Shown here: piece after piece, positions 7,502 through 14,702 of the stretch
How positions within the stretch are numbered: position 1 is the first letter of the stretch
Layout: the number at the start of each line of letters is the position of its first letter
Origin: Anaerolineaceae bacterium
GTDB taxonomy: Bacteria > Chloroflexota > Anaerolineae > Anaerolineales > Anaerolineaceae
Direction: 5' to 3'
DNA: 32,077 bases
Assembly: GCA_002702705.1 (NCBI GenBank)
Contig: PABH01000005.1
Location: 1 to 32,077, forward strand
Made by a program: the position numbers and the translations under genes
Notes under the pieces: model-generated
The model's input: only the letters and a program-made list of their open reading frames with translations
Database searches by the model: none
What the model was told of the DNA's origin: nothing

Positions 7502-8176
7502 CTACAGCATCTCCACAAAAATCAAGTTGCTCAACTCCGGGCCGATTGCATAAGATTGATTCTTTTCACCTACCAAAAGTTGTAAGGTTTGGTCGAAAGG
7601 GTTCCGGCTGCGCAGTTTCAACCGTGCTCCTGGGCAGATACCCTGTGCGCTCAGGTGGCGCAGCAGTTCGGATTTGCTGACCTGCACCCGTCGGATAATC
7701 GCTTCAGCCTGTTCATCTAACTCGGCCAGCGGAATGAAATTGGTGGTAGGCAGGTTTAAATCACGGTCGGGAATGGGGTCACCGTGTGGGTCAAATTTTG
7801 GATCATCCATGAGTTTTGCGATTTGATTTTCAAATTTTTCAGAGATGACATGTTCCAATTCATCTGCTTCAGTATGGACATCCTCCCATTGATAATTAAG
7901 TATGTTTACCAAAAACAACTCCAACAGCCGGTGGCGGCGTAAAAGTCGCAGGGCCAGGCGTTTTCCGGCTTCGGTCAGATTGACACCCTGGTGTTTTTGG
8001 TAATCCACAAGGGCTGGTTCCTGGTTTGCCAGTTTAATGAGCATACTGGTGATGGAAGGAGGTCGGACGTTTAAAAAATCAGCCAAAGCCATTGTGTTGG
8101 TTGTATCCTGATCGAGTGTGAGGGTGTAAATCGCTTTTAAGTAATCACCTTCGGACTTGGATAAATTAAGATCCAT
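7502..8176 (-). CDS. DtxR/MntR-family metal-dependent repressor with C-terminal FeoA domain
   Basis: The 224-residue protein has a winged helix at about 1-65 (MALADFLNVRPPSITSMLIKLA), a dimerisation domain to about 140 ending DPHGDPIP, and an SH3-like FeoA domain at about 150-222. Metal ligands can be aligned: D11 at the Met10 position of DtxR, H82, H101, D105 at the Cys102 position, E108 and H109 in LEHV. Aspartate at the first site resembles MntR, but the gene sits at the end of the feoB operon, so iron or manganese sensing both remain possible. It follows the FeoB permease gene by 55 nt that hold a 13-bp hairpin. It would act as a cytoplasmic repressor that binds DNA when metal is plentiful; the palindrome at 11547-11564 is a candidate target. 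Confidence 0.9.
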   Translation of the reverse strand: MDLNLSKSEGDYLKAIYTLTLDQDTTNTMALADFLNVRPPSITSMLIKLANQEPALVDYQKHQGVNLTEAGKRLALRLLRRHRLLELFLVNILNYQWEDVHTEADELEHVISEKFENQIAKLMDDPKFDPHGDPIPDRDLNLPTTNFIPLAELDEQAEAIIRRVQVSKSELLRHLSAQGICPGARLKLRSRNPFDQTLQLLVGEKNQSYAIGPELSNLIFVEML

Positions 8177-8188
8177 GTTATCTCCAAA

Positions 8189-8224
8189 GCGGTTAACCCG
8201 AAAATCTCATCTCGGGTTAACCGC
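8189..8224 (-). promoter_or_regulatory. Strong intercistronic hairpin before the DtxR gene
   Basis: GCGGTTAACCCGA (8189-8201) pairs perfectly with TCGGGTTAACCGC (8212-8224) around a 10-nt loop. On the transcribed strand it lies 8 nt after the feoB stop and ends directly before the TTTGGAG ribosome site of the regulator gene, with no T tract. It is more likely an mRNA-processing/stability element or translation control than a terminator, though a palindromic protein site (GGTTAACC) is possible. Confidence 0.6.
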
Positions 8225-8231
8225 AGTTTAT

Positions 8232-9635
8232 TTAAACCCAACCGGCTAAACGAGCAATGGTTGCTGTTAAGAAGGTTACGATAAATGCTGTTCCAAGTGT
8301 GATCACCACACTAAGGGCAGCCCATTTTTTGCTTTTGGTTTCCTTATAGATCGTCATGATGGTCGTAGCACAAGGATTATGCAGCAGTGAAAACAACATC
8401 AAGTTAACAGCGGTTAACATGGTCCAACCGTGCCCATCGACCAACAAGGTATGCAGTTGGCTGTAAGAAGGCGGATCGGTCATCATACCTACACCCATAT
8501 AAACCATCATCATGGTGGGTACCACAATTTCATTGGCTGGAATTGCAATGATGTATGCTAACAAGATGACACCATCCAGACCAATTAAAAAGCCAAGTGG
8601 GTCCAAAAAATTGGCAATAAGCTGAGCCAGACTGACGCCCTGAATATTGATATTCCCTAAAATCCAGATCGCGGCACCAGCCGGTGCGGCGGTTAAAATG
8701 GCACGCCATAAAACAAAAATGGTGCGATCAATGATGGAGGTATATAAAATACGGCCAATACTGGGGCGGCGGTAAGGCGGTAACTCGAGTGTAAAAGCTG
8801 ATGCCTCTCCTTTTAAGACCGTACGGGATAGGATCCAAGACATGAGCATCGTAAAAAATACACCGATCAACACCACACCCACCACAGTTCCTGCTGCTAC
8901 AAAGGAAGAAAAGACGGGGGGGAATGAGGCGGCTACAAACACAGTTGCCAGCATAATCAAGGTGGGGAAACGCCCATTACAAGGAACAAAATTGTTGGTT
9001 AAAATAGCGATCAAACGTTCACGAGGGGAGTCAATCACCCTTGTGGCAACTACACCGGCGGCATTACAGCCAAATCCCATTGCCATTGTGAGGGCTTGTT
9101 TTCCATGCGCTCCCGCTTTTTTGAACATCCAATCCAAATTAAAAGCCACACGAGGTAAATATCCCAGATCTTCCAAAATGGTGAAGACCGGGAAAAAGAT
9201 TGCCATGGGTGGCAGCATGACGCTGATAACCCAAGCCAGTCCGCGGTAAACCCCATGCCAGATAAAACCTGTGATCCACCAGGGGATACCAATACTCGTA
9301 AAGAGATTTGCAGCTTGTTCTTCAATCCAGAATAAACCAGTTGCTAACATTTGGGATGGCACATTCGCACCAACAATAGTGATCCAAAAAACAGCGGCTA
9401 AAATAAGCAGCATGATGGGTAATCCAAAGATCGGTGATGTCACCAGGCGGTCAATACGTTGGTCCAGGTCCCATTTCTTTTTACTGCCCTTATTTACTGC
9501 ACGATCCACAATCCGCTGCGCTTCCGTATACATGGATTGAACAATTTCATCTCGAAAACCGCTGCCCAATTGAGGACGCAGGCTTTCGGCCATAGCCAGC
9601 ACATCTTGTGGTTGAAGTTGTTTGGTTTCTGTCAT
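8232..9635 (-). CDS. feoB: FeoB permease half (Fe2+ transporter membrane domain)
   Basis: This is the membrane part of the ferrous iron transporter FeoB as a separate 467-residue protein. After a soluble 65-residue lead it has about 8-10 hydrophobic segments from residue 68. The two Gate (nucleoside-recognition) repeats carry the conserved cysteine motifs GFGCNAAG (C190) and NNFVPCNGR (C219), followed by the FeoB_C region and a final helix (VVITLGTAFIVTFLTATIARL). The GTPase domain is absent and is made by the gene just upstream. An AAAGGAG ribosome site lies in the 11-nt gap, so the split is a genuine gene boundary and not a simple frameshift. The two products are expected to assemble in the cytoplasmic membrane. 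Confidence 0.93.
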   Translation of the reverse strand: MTETKQLQPQDVLAMAESLRPQLGSGFRDEIVQSMYTEAQRIVDRAVNKGSKKKWDLDQRIDRLVTSPIFGLPIMLLILAAVFWITIVGANVPSQMLATGLFWIEEQAANLFTSIGIPWWITGFIWHGVYRGLAWVISVMLPPMAIFFPVFTILEDLGYLPRVAFNLDWMFKKAGAHGKQALTMAMGFGCNAAGVVATRVIDSPRERLIAILTNNFVPCNGRFPTLIMLATVFVAASFPPVFSSFVAAGTVVGVVLIGVFFTMLMSWILSRTVLKGEASAFTLELPPYRRPSIGRILYTSIIDRTIFVLWRAILTAAPAGAAIWILGNINIQGVSLAQLIANFLDPLGFLIGLDGVILLAYIIAIPANEIVVPTMMMVYMGVGMMTDPPSYSQLHTLLVDGHGWTMLTAVNLMLFSLLHNPCATTIMTIYKETKSKKWAALSVVITLGTAFIVTFLTATIARLAGWV

Positions 9636-9646
9636 GGCTGCTCCTT

Positions 9647-10471
9647 TTATTGGCGTCCTTCGACGGCCATTTTCCTGCTAAATTGAACGTCGGCTCGGCG
9701 TTGGCTGGCAACCAACTCGGAAATTTCTCCGCTGGCAATAGCAGATTGTACGCGAGCATCACCATCCAATAAACGGATTGCTAACCAGCGTGCATTTGGC
9801 ACGCCTGGGTAAAGCTGTTCGATTTGTTCTGCCAGCGTGGTGATAGAGCGTTGATATTCCGGGCTGCCCTGCACACGGATCGGTTGGGTTTTTACTTCCC
9901 CTTCGATCACTTCTGCGACGGTGCTTAATAACATTTGGATACCCTCACCAGTGCGAGCAACAATTGGAATTGATGGAACGCCAAGGTCACGGGAGAGCGA
10001 ACGGGTATCTACTTCAATCCCTTTGCGACGAGCTTCATCCATCAGATTCACCGCTACCACAGCTTTATCGGTGATCTCTAAGACTTGAATGACGAGGTTT
10101 AGGTTTCGTTCCAATGCGGTGGCATCGGTCACCACGATGGTGCAGTCCGGTTGGCCGAACAGAATAAAATCGCGGGCGACCTCTTCATCCTGTGAAGCAG
10201 ATAATAAAGAGTATGTGCCGGGGAGATCAACCAATTTATATTTTACATTTTGAAATTCATACCCACCTTCGGCACGGGTCACTGTTTTTCCCGGCCAATT
10301 GCCAGTATGTTGTTTTAACCCTGTTAAAGCATTAAACAGGGTGGATTTTCCCGTATTGGGATTGCCCGCCAGGGCAATGATGCGATCAAAATTATCTACT
10401 TTTAAACCCATTTGGGCTAATTGAGCGGTCATGGGGCATCCTTCGCATCCACTTGCAGCATGTTGTACCAT
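9647..10471 (-). CDS. feoB: FeoB GTPase half (N-terminal G domain)
   Basis: The 274-residue protein is the cytosolic G domain of ferrous iron transporter FeoB. GNPNTGKS (36-43, G1 phosphate loop), DLPG (82-85, G3) and NLMD (142-145, G4) are intact, with a helical spacer after about residue 200. It ends before any membrane segment. The N terminus carries GCEGCP (8-13), a CxxC pair that could bind metal or an Fe-S cluster. AAAGGAA precedes the ATG with good spacing. It begins 15 nt after the membrane-anchored DtxR-like gene and is 11 nt from the permease half, so all are cotranscribed. GTP binding and hydrolysis are known to gate Fe2+ import in FeoB; here the coupling must occur between two polypeptides. 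Confidence 0.94.
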   Translation of the reverse strand: MVQHAASGCEGCPMTAQLAQMGLKVDNFDRIIALAGNPNTGKSTLFNALTGLKQHTGNWPGKTVTRAEGGYEFQNVKYKLVDLPGTYSLLSASQDEEVARDFILFGQPDCTIVVTDATALERNLNLVIQVLEITDKAVVAVNLMDEARRKGIEVDTRSLSRDLGVPSIPIVARTGEGIQMLLSTVAEVIEGEVKTQPIRVQGSPEYQRSITTLAEQIEQLYPGVPNARWLAIRLLDGDARVQSAIASGEISELVASQRRADVQFSRKMAVEGRQ

Positions 10472-10486
10472 GATAAATTCCTTTCT

Positions 10487-11512
10487 TTAAGCCTGCGGCA
10501 ATGGTTTAACCCAGATGTCGTCAGCTTGATCTTTTCTTAATGCGATTAAGGTGCCACGCACACGATAGGCGCGTGGATCTCCAAACGCGTTTTCGAGTTC
10601 GGCGTAAATTGTTGTGCCGGGGGTTAAACCCAAGTCCAAAAATCTGCGCCGGGTAAAACCCTGGCAGCGTTCATCCAACTGTACGATCTCAGCTGGTTGT
10701 GTCCCTTTTAAGGCGGTTAAGGGAATTGCATCCCGTAAGGCCTGATCCGTCTCAGAAAGTTCCTGGAGAAAAACGTTGGCTGCCACAGCAGGTGCCAGGG
10801 TAAATTCGTTTTCACCATCTGTTAAAACAATACGTTGATTGTTCTTTTCTAAAATGCGGATCGTTTGTCCCAGTTTTAAACCAGTTGCTAAAATCTGAGC
10901 AAAAGCCAGTGGGGGTTCATCTTCCAAATGAATGATCTTACCAGGCGTATTTTCTTCCCAGTGATTTAGGTTGGTTCCTTTTTCGTGTGGACGGAATATA
11001 CCTGCCGCATTCGGAATTGGGTCTCCGTGTGGGTCAGCCAAAGGGTGCCCTAAAGCCGCATCCAATTCTTCAATTTGAGTTGAACTCATGCCATGTTCGC
11101 GGCGGTGCGCGACCGAATGTACTTTATTTAACGGCAGCCGGGCTTCATCGGCCAGATACCGTTCCCACAAACGATGAGCACGTACGATTTGTAAGGCTAA
11201 CTTTTCACCGTTTTCAGTGAGAATGATTTGACTTTGTTCGTGTTGGATTAAACCCTGTGATTCCATTTGATCCAAAAGAGAATAAATTCGTTTGGCTGAG
11301 ATCTCCAAAGCACCACGTAAGGCATCTTGATGAACATAATGGCCTTGCTGTTCCTGGTCAAAGATGTATTTTAGAGCATCTTCCAGGGCTTCCCGTTCAA
11401 CGGATTTTTGATAATGCTGCCAGCGTGATAATATTCCATATCGCGGTAAAAAAAACACGGCTACGATGAAAACAACCAGTAAAATTAATAAGATCCAAAA
11501 TGATCCTTCCAT
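10487..11512 (-). CDS. Membrane-anchored DtxR-like regulator fused to two FeoA-like domains
   Basis: This 341-residue protein opens the iron operon. Residues 5-23 are a single hydrophobic helix (FWILLILLVVFIVAVFFLP) followed by basic residues, so the bulk should face the cytoplasm. Next come a DtxR-type winged helix (about 40-105, SAKRIYSLLDQMESQGLI) and a dimerisation domain with recognisable metal ligands D45, H113, H132, H136, E139 and H140, ending DPHGDPIP at 160-167. Two SH3-like FeoA modules follow: about 185-252, and 263-337 with the clearer FeoA pattern (GFTRRRFLDLGLTPGT). FeoA normally works with FeoB, so this could both sense metal and contact the transporter, or repress as a tethered transcription factor. 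Whether it still binds DNA is unknown. The promoter upstream has an overlapping palindrome. Confidence 0.85.
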   Translation of the reverse strand: MEGSFWILLILLVVFIVAVFFLPRYGILSRWQHYQKSVEREALEDALKYIFDQEQQGHYVHQDALRGALEISAKRIYSLLDQMESQGLIQHEQSQIILTENGEKLALQIVRAHRLWERYLADEARLPLNKVHSVAHRREHGMSSTQIEELDAALGHPLADPHGDPIPNAAGIFRPHEKGTNLNHWEENTPGKIIHLEDEPPLAFAQILATGLKLGQTIRILEKNNQRIVLTDGENEFTLAPAVAANVFLQELSETDQALRDAIPLTALKGTQPAEIVQLDERCQGFTRRRFLDLGLTPGTTIYAELENAFGDPRAYRVRGTLIALRKDQADDIWVKPLPQA

Positions 11513-11546
11513 AAAATACCTCTCATTTATGAATGTTTAAATTTAT

Positions 11547-11564
11547 ATTTAGACATGTCTAAAT
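11547..11564. promoter_or_regulatory. Perfect 18-bp palindrome, candidate DtxR/MntR-type operator
   Basis: ATTTAGACATGTCTAAAT is fully self-complementary. It overlaps the edge of the minus-strand -10 box and would cover the transcription start of the iron operon, 35 nt upstream of the first gene. TTAG...CTAA half sites are typical of DtxR-superfamily metalloregulators. Which of the two local regulators binds is not shown by the sequence. Confidence 0.75.
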
Positions 11565-11590
11565 TATAATAGATTTTTGTAATTTTGCAA
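11563..11590 (-). promoter_or_regulatory. Promoter of the iron operon
   Basis: On the minus strand TTGCAA (11585-11590) and a perfect TATAAT (11563-11568) are separated by 16 nt. The 11547-11564 palindrome overlaps and follows the -10 box, a classic repression geometry. Confidence 0.7.
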
Positions 11591-11707
11591 GAGAGTATAT
11601 ATTTTTTATCGCTTTTTTGGTAACAATTATTGGATTAAAATCGTACATATTTTAGAATTACAAAATTTGAATTTGTTTCATTCCTTTCAAATTTCTCTTT
11701 CCCGCTT

Positions 11708-11737
11708 AAAAACAAAACAGCCCAATTTTGGGCTGTT
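11708..11737 (-). terminator. Rho-independent terminator after the FMN reductase gene
   Basis: AACAGCCCAA (11716-11725) pairs with TTGGGCTGTT (11728-11737). On the minus strand the stem is followed by TTTTGTTTTTAA. It lies 16 nt after the stop at 11754. Confidence 0.85.
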
Positions 11738-11753
11738 AAGGCGAAGTAATAAA

Positions 11754-12347
11754 TTAATTGGTTGGTATTCCTGTTTCCAGTGGCAATTTCAACTGACGAG
11801 TTAGGTTTACCAGGTTTTTTAGCAGTTCTTCCGTTAAATTAATCGCAAACTGGTCGGTTAGGTTATTTTCGGCATCAAATACCTTTTTTGGATAATTGCT
11901 AACCAAAACTTCTGGTCGATTAATGGTAATCATATTAAGATGGCTGGCAATCTGTCTTAAGTGATTTTGTGCGCGGGCTGTGCCAAACCGTCCACCCACG
12001 CCTATGATTGCAAGTGGTTTGCCGTCCATTGGTTTGCTTTTATCAGCATTGGCACGAGATGCCCAATCCAGGGCGTTTTTTAACACACCTGGAATGGAAT
12101 AATTATATTCTGGAGTGGCAATCAGGAATGCATCTGCCCGATATAAAGCTGAGCGAAAGGTCTCCACTTCTTTTGGGAACCCAATCTTTTCAATATCTTG
12201 GTTATACATTGGTATGGGCGTCAGATCAAGTATTTCATAACTTGTTTCCGGGGGTAATAAATGAACCGCTGTATTTAATAAACTACGGTTGTAGCTGTAT
12301 TCTCTTAAACTGCCGGCGAATGCGGCGATATGGATGGTGTTTTGCAT
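11754..12347 (-). CDS. NADPH-dependent FMN reductase (flavodoxin-like)
   Basis: This is a cytoplasmic flavoprotein of about 197 residues in the NADPH-dependent FMN reductase/chromate-quinone reductase family. It shows the FMN phosphate-binding GSLREYSYNRSL motif near the start and PEYNYSIPGVLKNALDW, the family signature over the flavin ring, then a GVGGRFGTARAQ loop. Members reduce flavins, quinones, azo compounds or metals with NAD(P)H; the substrate cannot be told here. ATG 12347 is chosen because GGAGA lies 6 nt upstream; an in-frame ATG at 12359 overlaps the stop of the MarR gene (TAATG), so coupled initiation there is possible. The MarR gene directly upstream probably controls it, as in quinone- or electrophile-sensing pairs. 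Confidence 0.9.
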   Translation of the reverse strand: MQNTIHIAAFAGSLREYSYNRSLLNTAVHLLPPETSYEILDLTPIPMYNQDIEKIGFPKEVETFRSALYRADAFLIATPEYNYSIPGVLKNALDWASRANADKSKPMDGKPLAIIGVGGRFGTARAQNHLRQIASHLNMITINRPEVLVSNYPKKVFDAENNLTDQFAINLTEELLKNLVNLTRQLKLPLETGIPTN

Positions 12348-12358
12348 TATATTCTCCA

Positions 12359-12811
12359 TTAATTGTTTATGCTTTTACCCAATTTGCGGAGTAAATCTCC
12401 CAATGTTTTTTGTTCTTCATTTGAGAGTGCACTAAAAATTTTGACCATATTTTTTGTGTGTTCTGGAAAAACAGATTCAATCAGCTGTTTACCAGTATCC
12501 GTAAGATTGATAATGATCATTCTACGATCATTTGTATCTCGTTCACGGCGCACCAGGCCCCTTTTTTCAAGATTGTCAATTACGGTTGTCATATTGCTGT
12601 TGCTTTTTAATATTTTTGAACCGAGTTCATTCTGGCAAAGGGGACCTAAGTGATACAGGGCTTCCATGGTTCCGAATTGACTTATGGTTAACTCTTTCAT
12701 AGAAGAACCATTTAACAGGCAAGCTTGCACAGAATCCATAGCCCGGGAAAGTTTGATATAGGTGTTCAACGCTTGAACTTCTTCGGGTTTTCCTTTATAG
12801 TGGGTTGGCAT
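12359..12811 (-). CDS. MarR-family transcriptional regulator
   Basis: The 150-residue protein has the MarR winged helix: LTISQFGTMEALYHLGPLCQNELGSKILKSNSNMTTVIDNLEKRGLV spans the helix-turn-helix, followed by the wing sequence RRERDTNDRRMIIINLTDTG. ATG 12811 is preferred because GGAGAG ends 5 nt upstream; the frame also has a TTG at 12823. It is cotranscribed with the FMN reductase gene. An inverted repeat just below a near-perfect promoter suggests autorepression released by a small molecule or oxidant. One cysteine is seen in the N-terminal helix (VQACLLN) and another in GPLCQNE, so thiol-based sensing is possible but unproven. Confidence 0.92.
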   Translation of the reverse strand: MPTHYKGKPEEVQALNTYIKLSRAMDSVQACLLNGSSMKELTISQFGTMEALYHLGPLCQNELGSKILKSNSNMTTVIDNLEKRGLVRRERDTNDRRMIIINLTDTGKQLIESVFPEHTKNMVKIFSALSNEEQKTLGDLLRKLGKSINN

Positions 12812-12823
12812 AATTCTCTCCAA

Positions 12824-12838
12824 ATCAAATAGTTTGAT
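12824..12838. promoter_or_regulatory. Candidate MarR operator
   Basis: ATCAAA (12824-12829) and TTTGAT (12833-12838) form an inverted repeat with a 3-nt centre. It sits between the -10 box and the ribosome site of the MarR gene, as expected for an autoregulated MarR operon. Confidence 0.6.
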
Positions 12839-12844
12839 ATCGGA

Positions 12845-12873
12845 ATAATAACAAATGAATGATTTGCTGTCAA
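12845..12873 (-). promoter_or_regulatory. Promoter of the marR/FMN reductase operon
   Basis: On the minus strand a perfect TTGACA (12868-12873) and TATTAT (12845-12850) are 17 nt apart, close to the sigma70 consensus in both boxes and spacing. Confidence 0.75.
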
Positions 12874-12992
12874 AACATTGTAAACACTTCTTGATACGAG
12901 GAGGTTTTTGATTTGAAAAAATGGTAGGAAATCAGAAAAGGTTAAACGGTTCAAAATATGTTAATTTCATAACTAACATTCTGATTAATCCT

Positions 12993-13001
12993 TGCTATAA
13001 T
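12993..13001 (+). promoter_or_regulatory. Extended -10 promoter element
   Basis: TGCTATAAT is a perfect extended -10 box, about 40 nt upstream of the small membrane protein at 13041. No good -35 box is seen, which extended -10 promoters can tolerate. Confidence 0.55.
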
Positions 13002-13040
13002 TGAGGATATAAACAAGGGATAAAAAGGAGAGGAGGAGAG

Positions 13041-13292
13041 ATGCGTTTTCCACCAACTTTATGGGGTTTCCCAATGACGGTCGGCTTATGGTATGTACTA
13101 ATTATTGTCGCTGCCATTTTGGTACTTTTATTTGTACTTCGTATCTTTAAAAACATGATCAAGGATTTTGCAAGCGGCGTTATTTTCTTTTTATTAATTC
13201 TTGTATTTGGATTTATTTTTGTTAATTTAATTTCAGGCCAAAATGCTTTGGAAAGCGGATTCAGCGGTTGGTTTAACAATATTTTTCGATAG
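13041..13292 (+). CDS. Small two-helix membrane protein
   Basis: The 83-residue protein has an unusually strong purine-rich ribosome site (GGAGAGGAGGAGAG) right before ATG 13041. Two hydrophobic helices lie at about 13-35 (VGLWYVLIIVAAILVLLFVL) and 45-65 (SGVIFFLLILVFGFIFVNLI), joined by a basic loop with RIFKNMIKD. I do not recognise the family. It has its own extended -10 promoter, and the next gene begins 105 nt later, so it may be monocistronic. Strong translation signals and high hydrophobicity suggest an abundant membrane component. Confidence 0.65.
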   Translation: MRFPPTLWGFPMTVGLWYVLIIVAAILVLLFVLRIFKNMIKDFASGVIFFLLILVFGFIFVNLISGQNALESGFSGWFNNIFR

Positions 13293-13397
13293 CTAAATCA
13301 GTCAATTTGTAGACGTTAATTATTTTTAAAAAGAAATTATTAAGTCAGCCGATTCGATAATAACATCAAAAATTGATTTTTGGAAAGGCGGAAGGTT

Positions 13398-14702
13398 ATG
13401 TTAAAAGTTACAATTATCGGTGGTGGTTCAACCTATACGCCTGAAATCATTCAGGGCTTTTTATCCCGAGTGGACGAATTGCCTGTAGATGAAATTTGGT
13501 TGATGGATATTGATGAATCGCGTTTGCAAATAGTAGGTGGATTAATCCAACGTATGGTAGCCGCAGCCGGAAATCCATTTACTATCCATCTCACCTTGGA
13601 TCGAAAAGAAGCCATTCAGAATGCCAACTATATCATTACCCAATTTCGTGTGGGGCAGATGGAAGCTCGCCGAAAGGATGAGTATTTAGGTAAGGATTAT
13701 GGTCTGGTGGGTCAGGAAACAACAGGTGTGGGTGGTATGGCGAAGGCTTTACGCACCATCCCGGTAATGTTGGATATTGCCAATGAGATCCGCACGTTGG
13801 CCCCTGACGCCTTGCTGCTTAACTTTACCAATCCTTCCGGGTTAATCACGGAGGCCTTAAATCGTTATGCGCGCGATATTTCAGTAGTAGGTGTTTGTAA
13901 TTCTGCTTATACCACCAAAATGAATATTCTTGAAAAATTAACCAAACATACCGGTGAAATCATACATCCCGACCAGGCACAGTTGCTTGGTTTGGGATTA
14001 AACCATCTGTCTTGGTATTATGGCTTTGAAGTTAATGGAGAAGATCGTTGGGATGATGTATTTGGTATTTATTTGCAGGAGCTGCGTGAAAGTGAAACGC
14101 CCATGTTTACACCGGGTTTTATCCGCAAGTTGGGCATGATGCCAAATTATTATCTCGAATATTATTATGAAACTGAACGCAAATTGGAAGAACAAGAAAA
14201 ATGGCCACCCTCTCGTGCTGAACAGGTCATGGAAATCGAAAAGGAACTGTTGGCTGCGTATCGCGAACCGGACCGTACACAACCGCCTGAGTCCTTAATG
14301 CAGCGAGGCGGTTCCTATTATTCCACTGTGGCGACCCAGTTGATCAATGCTCACTATAATGACCTGGATGAAATTCATATCTGTAATGTCCGGCATAATG
14401 GGGTAGTACGTGGATGGGAAAAATCATGGGTATTGGAATTGCCATGCCGGGTAAATGCGACGGGTATTCATCCCATTCCAACAGAACCCCTTCCTTTATA
14501 TAATTACGTCTTATTGGAACAAGTGAAAAATTACGAATTGATGACGATTGAAGCTGCTGTTCATGGTGATGTACGCTCACTTCATCTGGCACTTGCAGCT
14601 CATCCATTAGGTCCACCAGAAGACCAATCAGCAGATCTCATCGAAGATTTGTTACGGATTAATCGTTCGTATTTACCGCAGTTTTTCCCCGCTTCGGTTT
14701 GA
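13398..14702 (+). CDS. Glycoside hydrolase family 4 (6-phospho-beta-glucosidase-like)
   Basis: This is a 434-residue NAD-dependent GH4 enzyme. The Rossmann motif GGGSTYTPE is at 8-16, NFTNPSG at 142-148, and the manganese-binding cysteine C167 (GVCNSA) and histidine H203 (LGLNHLSW) are in their family places. GH4 enzymes cleave glycosides by transient C3 oxidation with NAD and a divalent metal. Annotated members are mostly 6-phospho-beta- or alpha-glucosidases and alpha-galactosidases. The kinase encoded next and the absence of a PTS in view leave the real substrate open; amino-sugar disaccharides are a reasonable guess. ATG 13398 is chosen over the upstream TTG 13380, with AAAGGCGGAAGG as ribosome site. 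Its stop overlaps the kinase start by 1 nt (TGATG). Confidence 0.9.
   Translation: MLKVTIIGGGSTYTPEIIQGFLSRVDELPVDEIWLMDIDESRLQIVGGLIQRMVAAAGNPFTIHLTLDRKEAIQNANYIITQFRVGQMEARRKDEYLGKDYGLVGQETTGVGGMAKALRTIPVMLDIANEIRTLAPDALLLNFTNPSGLITEALNRYARDISVVGVCNSAYTTKMNILEKLTKHTGEIIHPDQAQLLGLGLNHLSWYYGFEVNGEDRWDDVFGIYLQELRESETPMFTPGFIRKLGMMPNYYLEYYYETERKLEEQEKWPPSRAEQVMEIEKELLAAYREPDRTQPPESLMQRGGSYYSTVATQLINAHYNDLDEIHICNVRHNGVVRGWEKSWVLELPCRVNATGIHPIPTEPLPLYNYVLLEQVKNYELMTIEAAVHGDVRSLHLALAAHPLGPPEDQSADLIEDLLRINRSYLPQFFPASV

Noticed and set aside
7402-7680. Plus-strand open frame of 92 codons.
   Set aside because: It overlaps the DtxR gene on the other strand, has no ribosome site, and shows no protein-like pattern.
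9635-9647. The FeoB split as a sequencing frameshift.
   Set aside because: A stop codon, an AAAGGAG ribosome site and an ATG lie in order in the gap, which fits two real genes.
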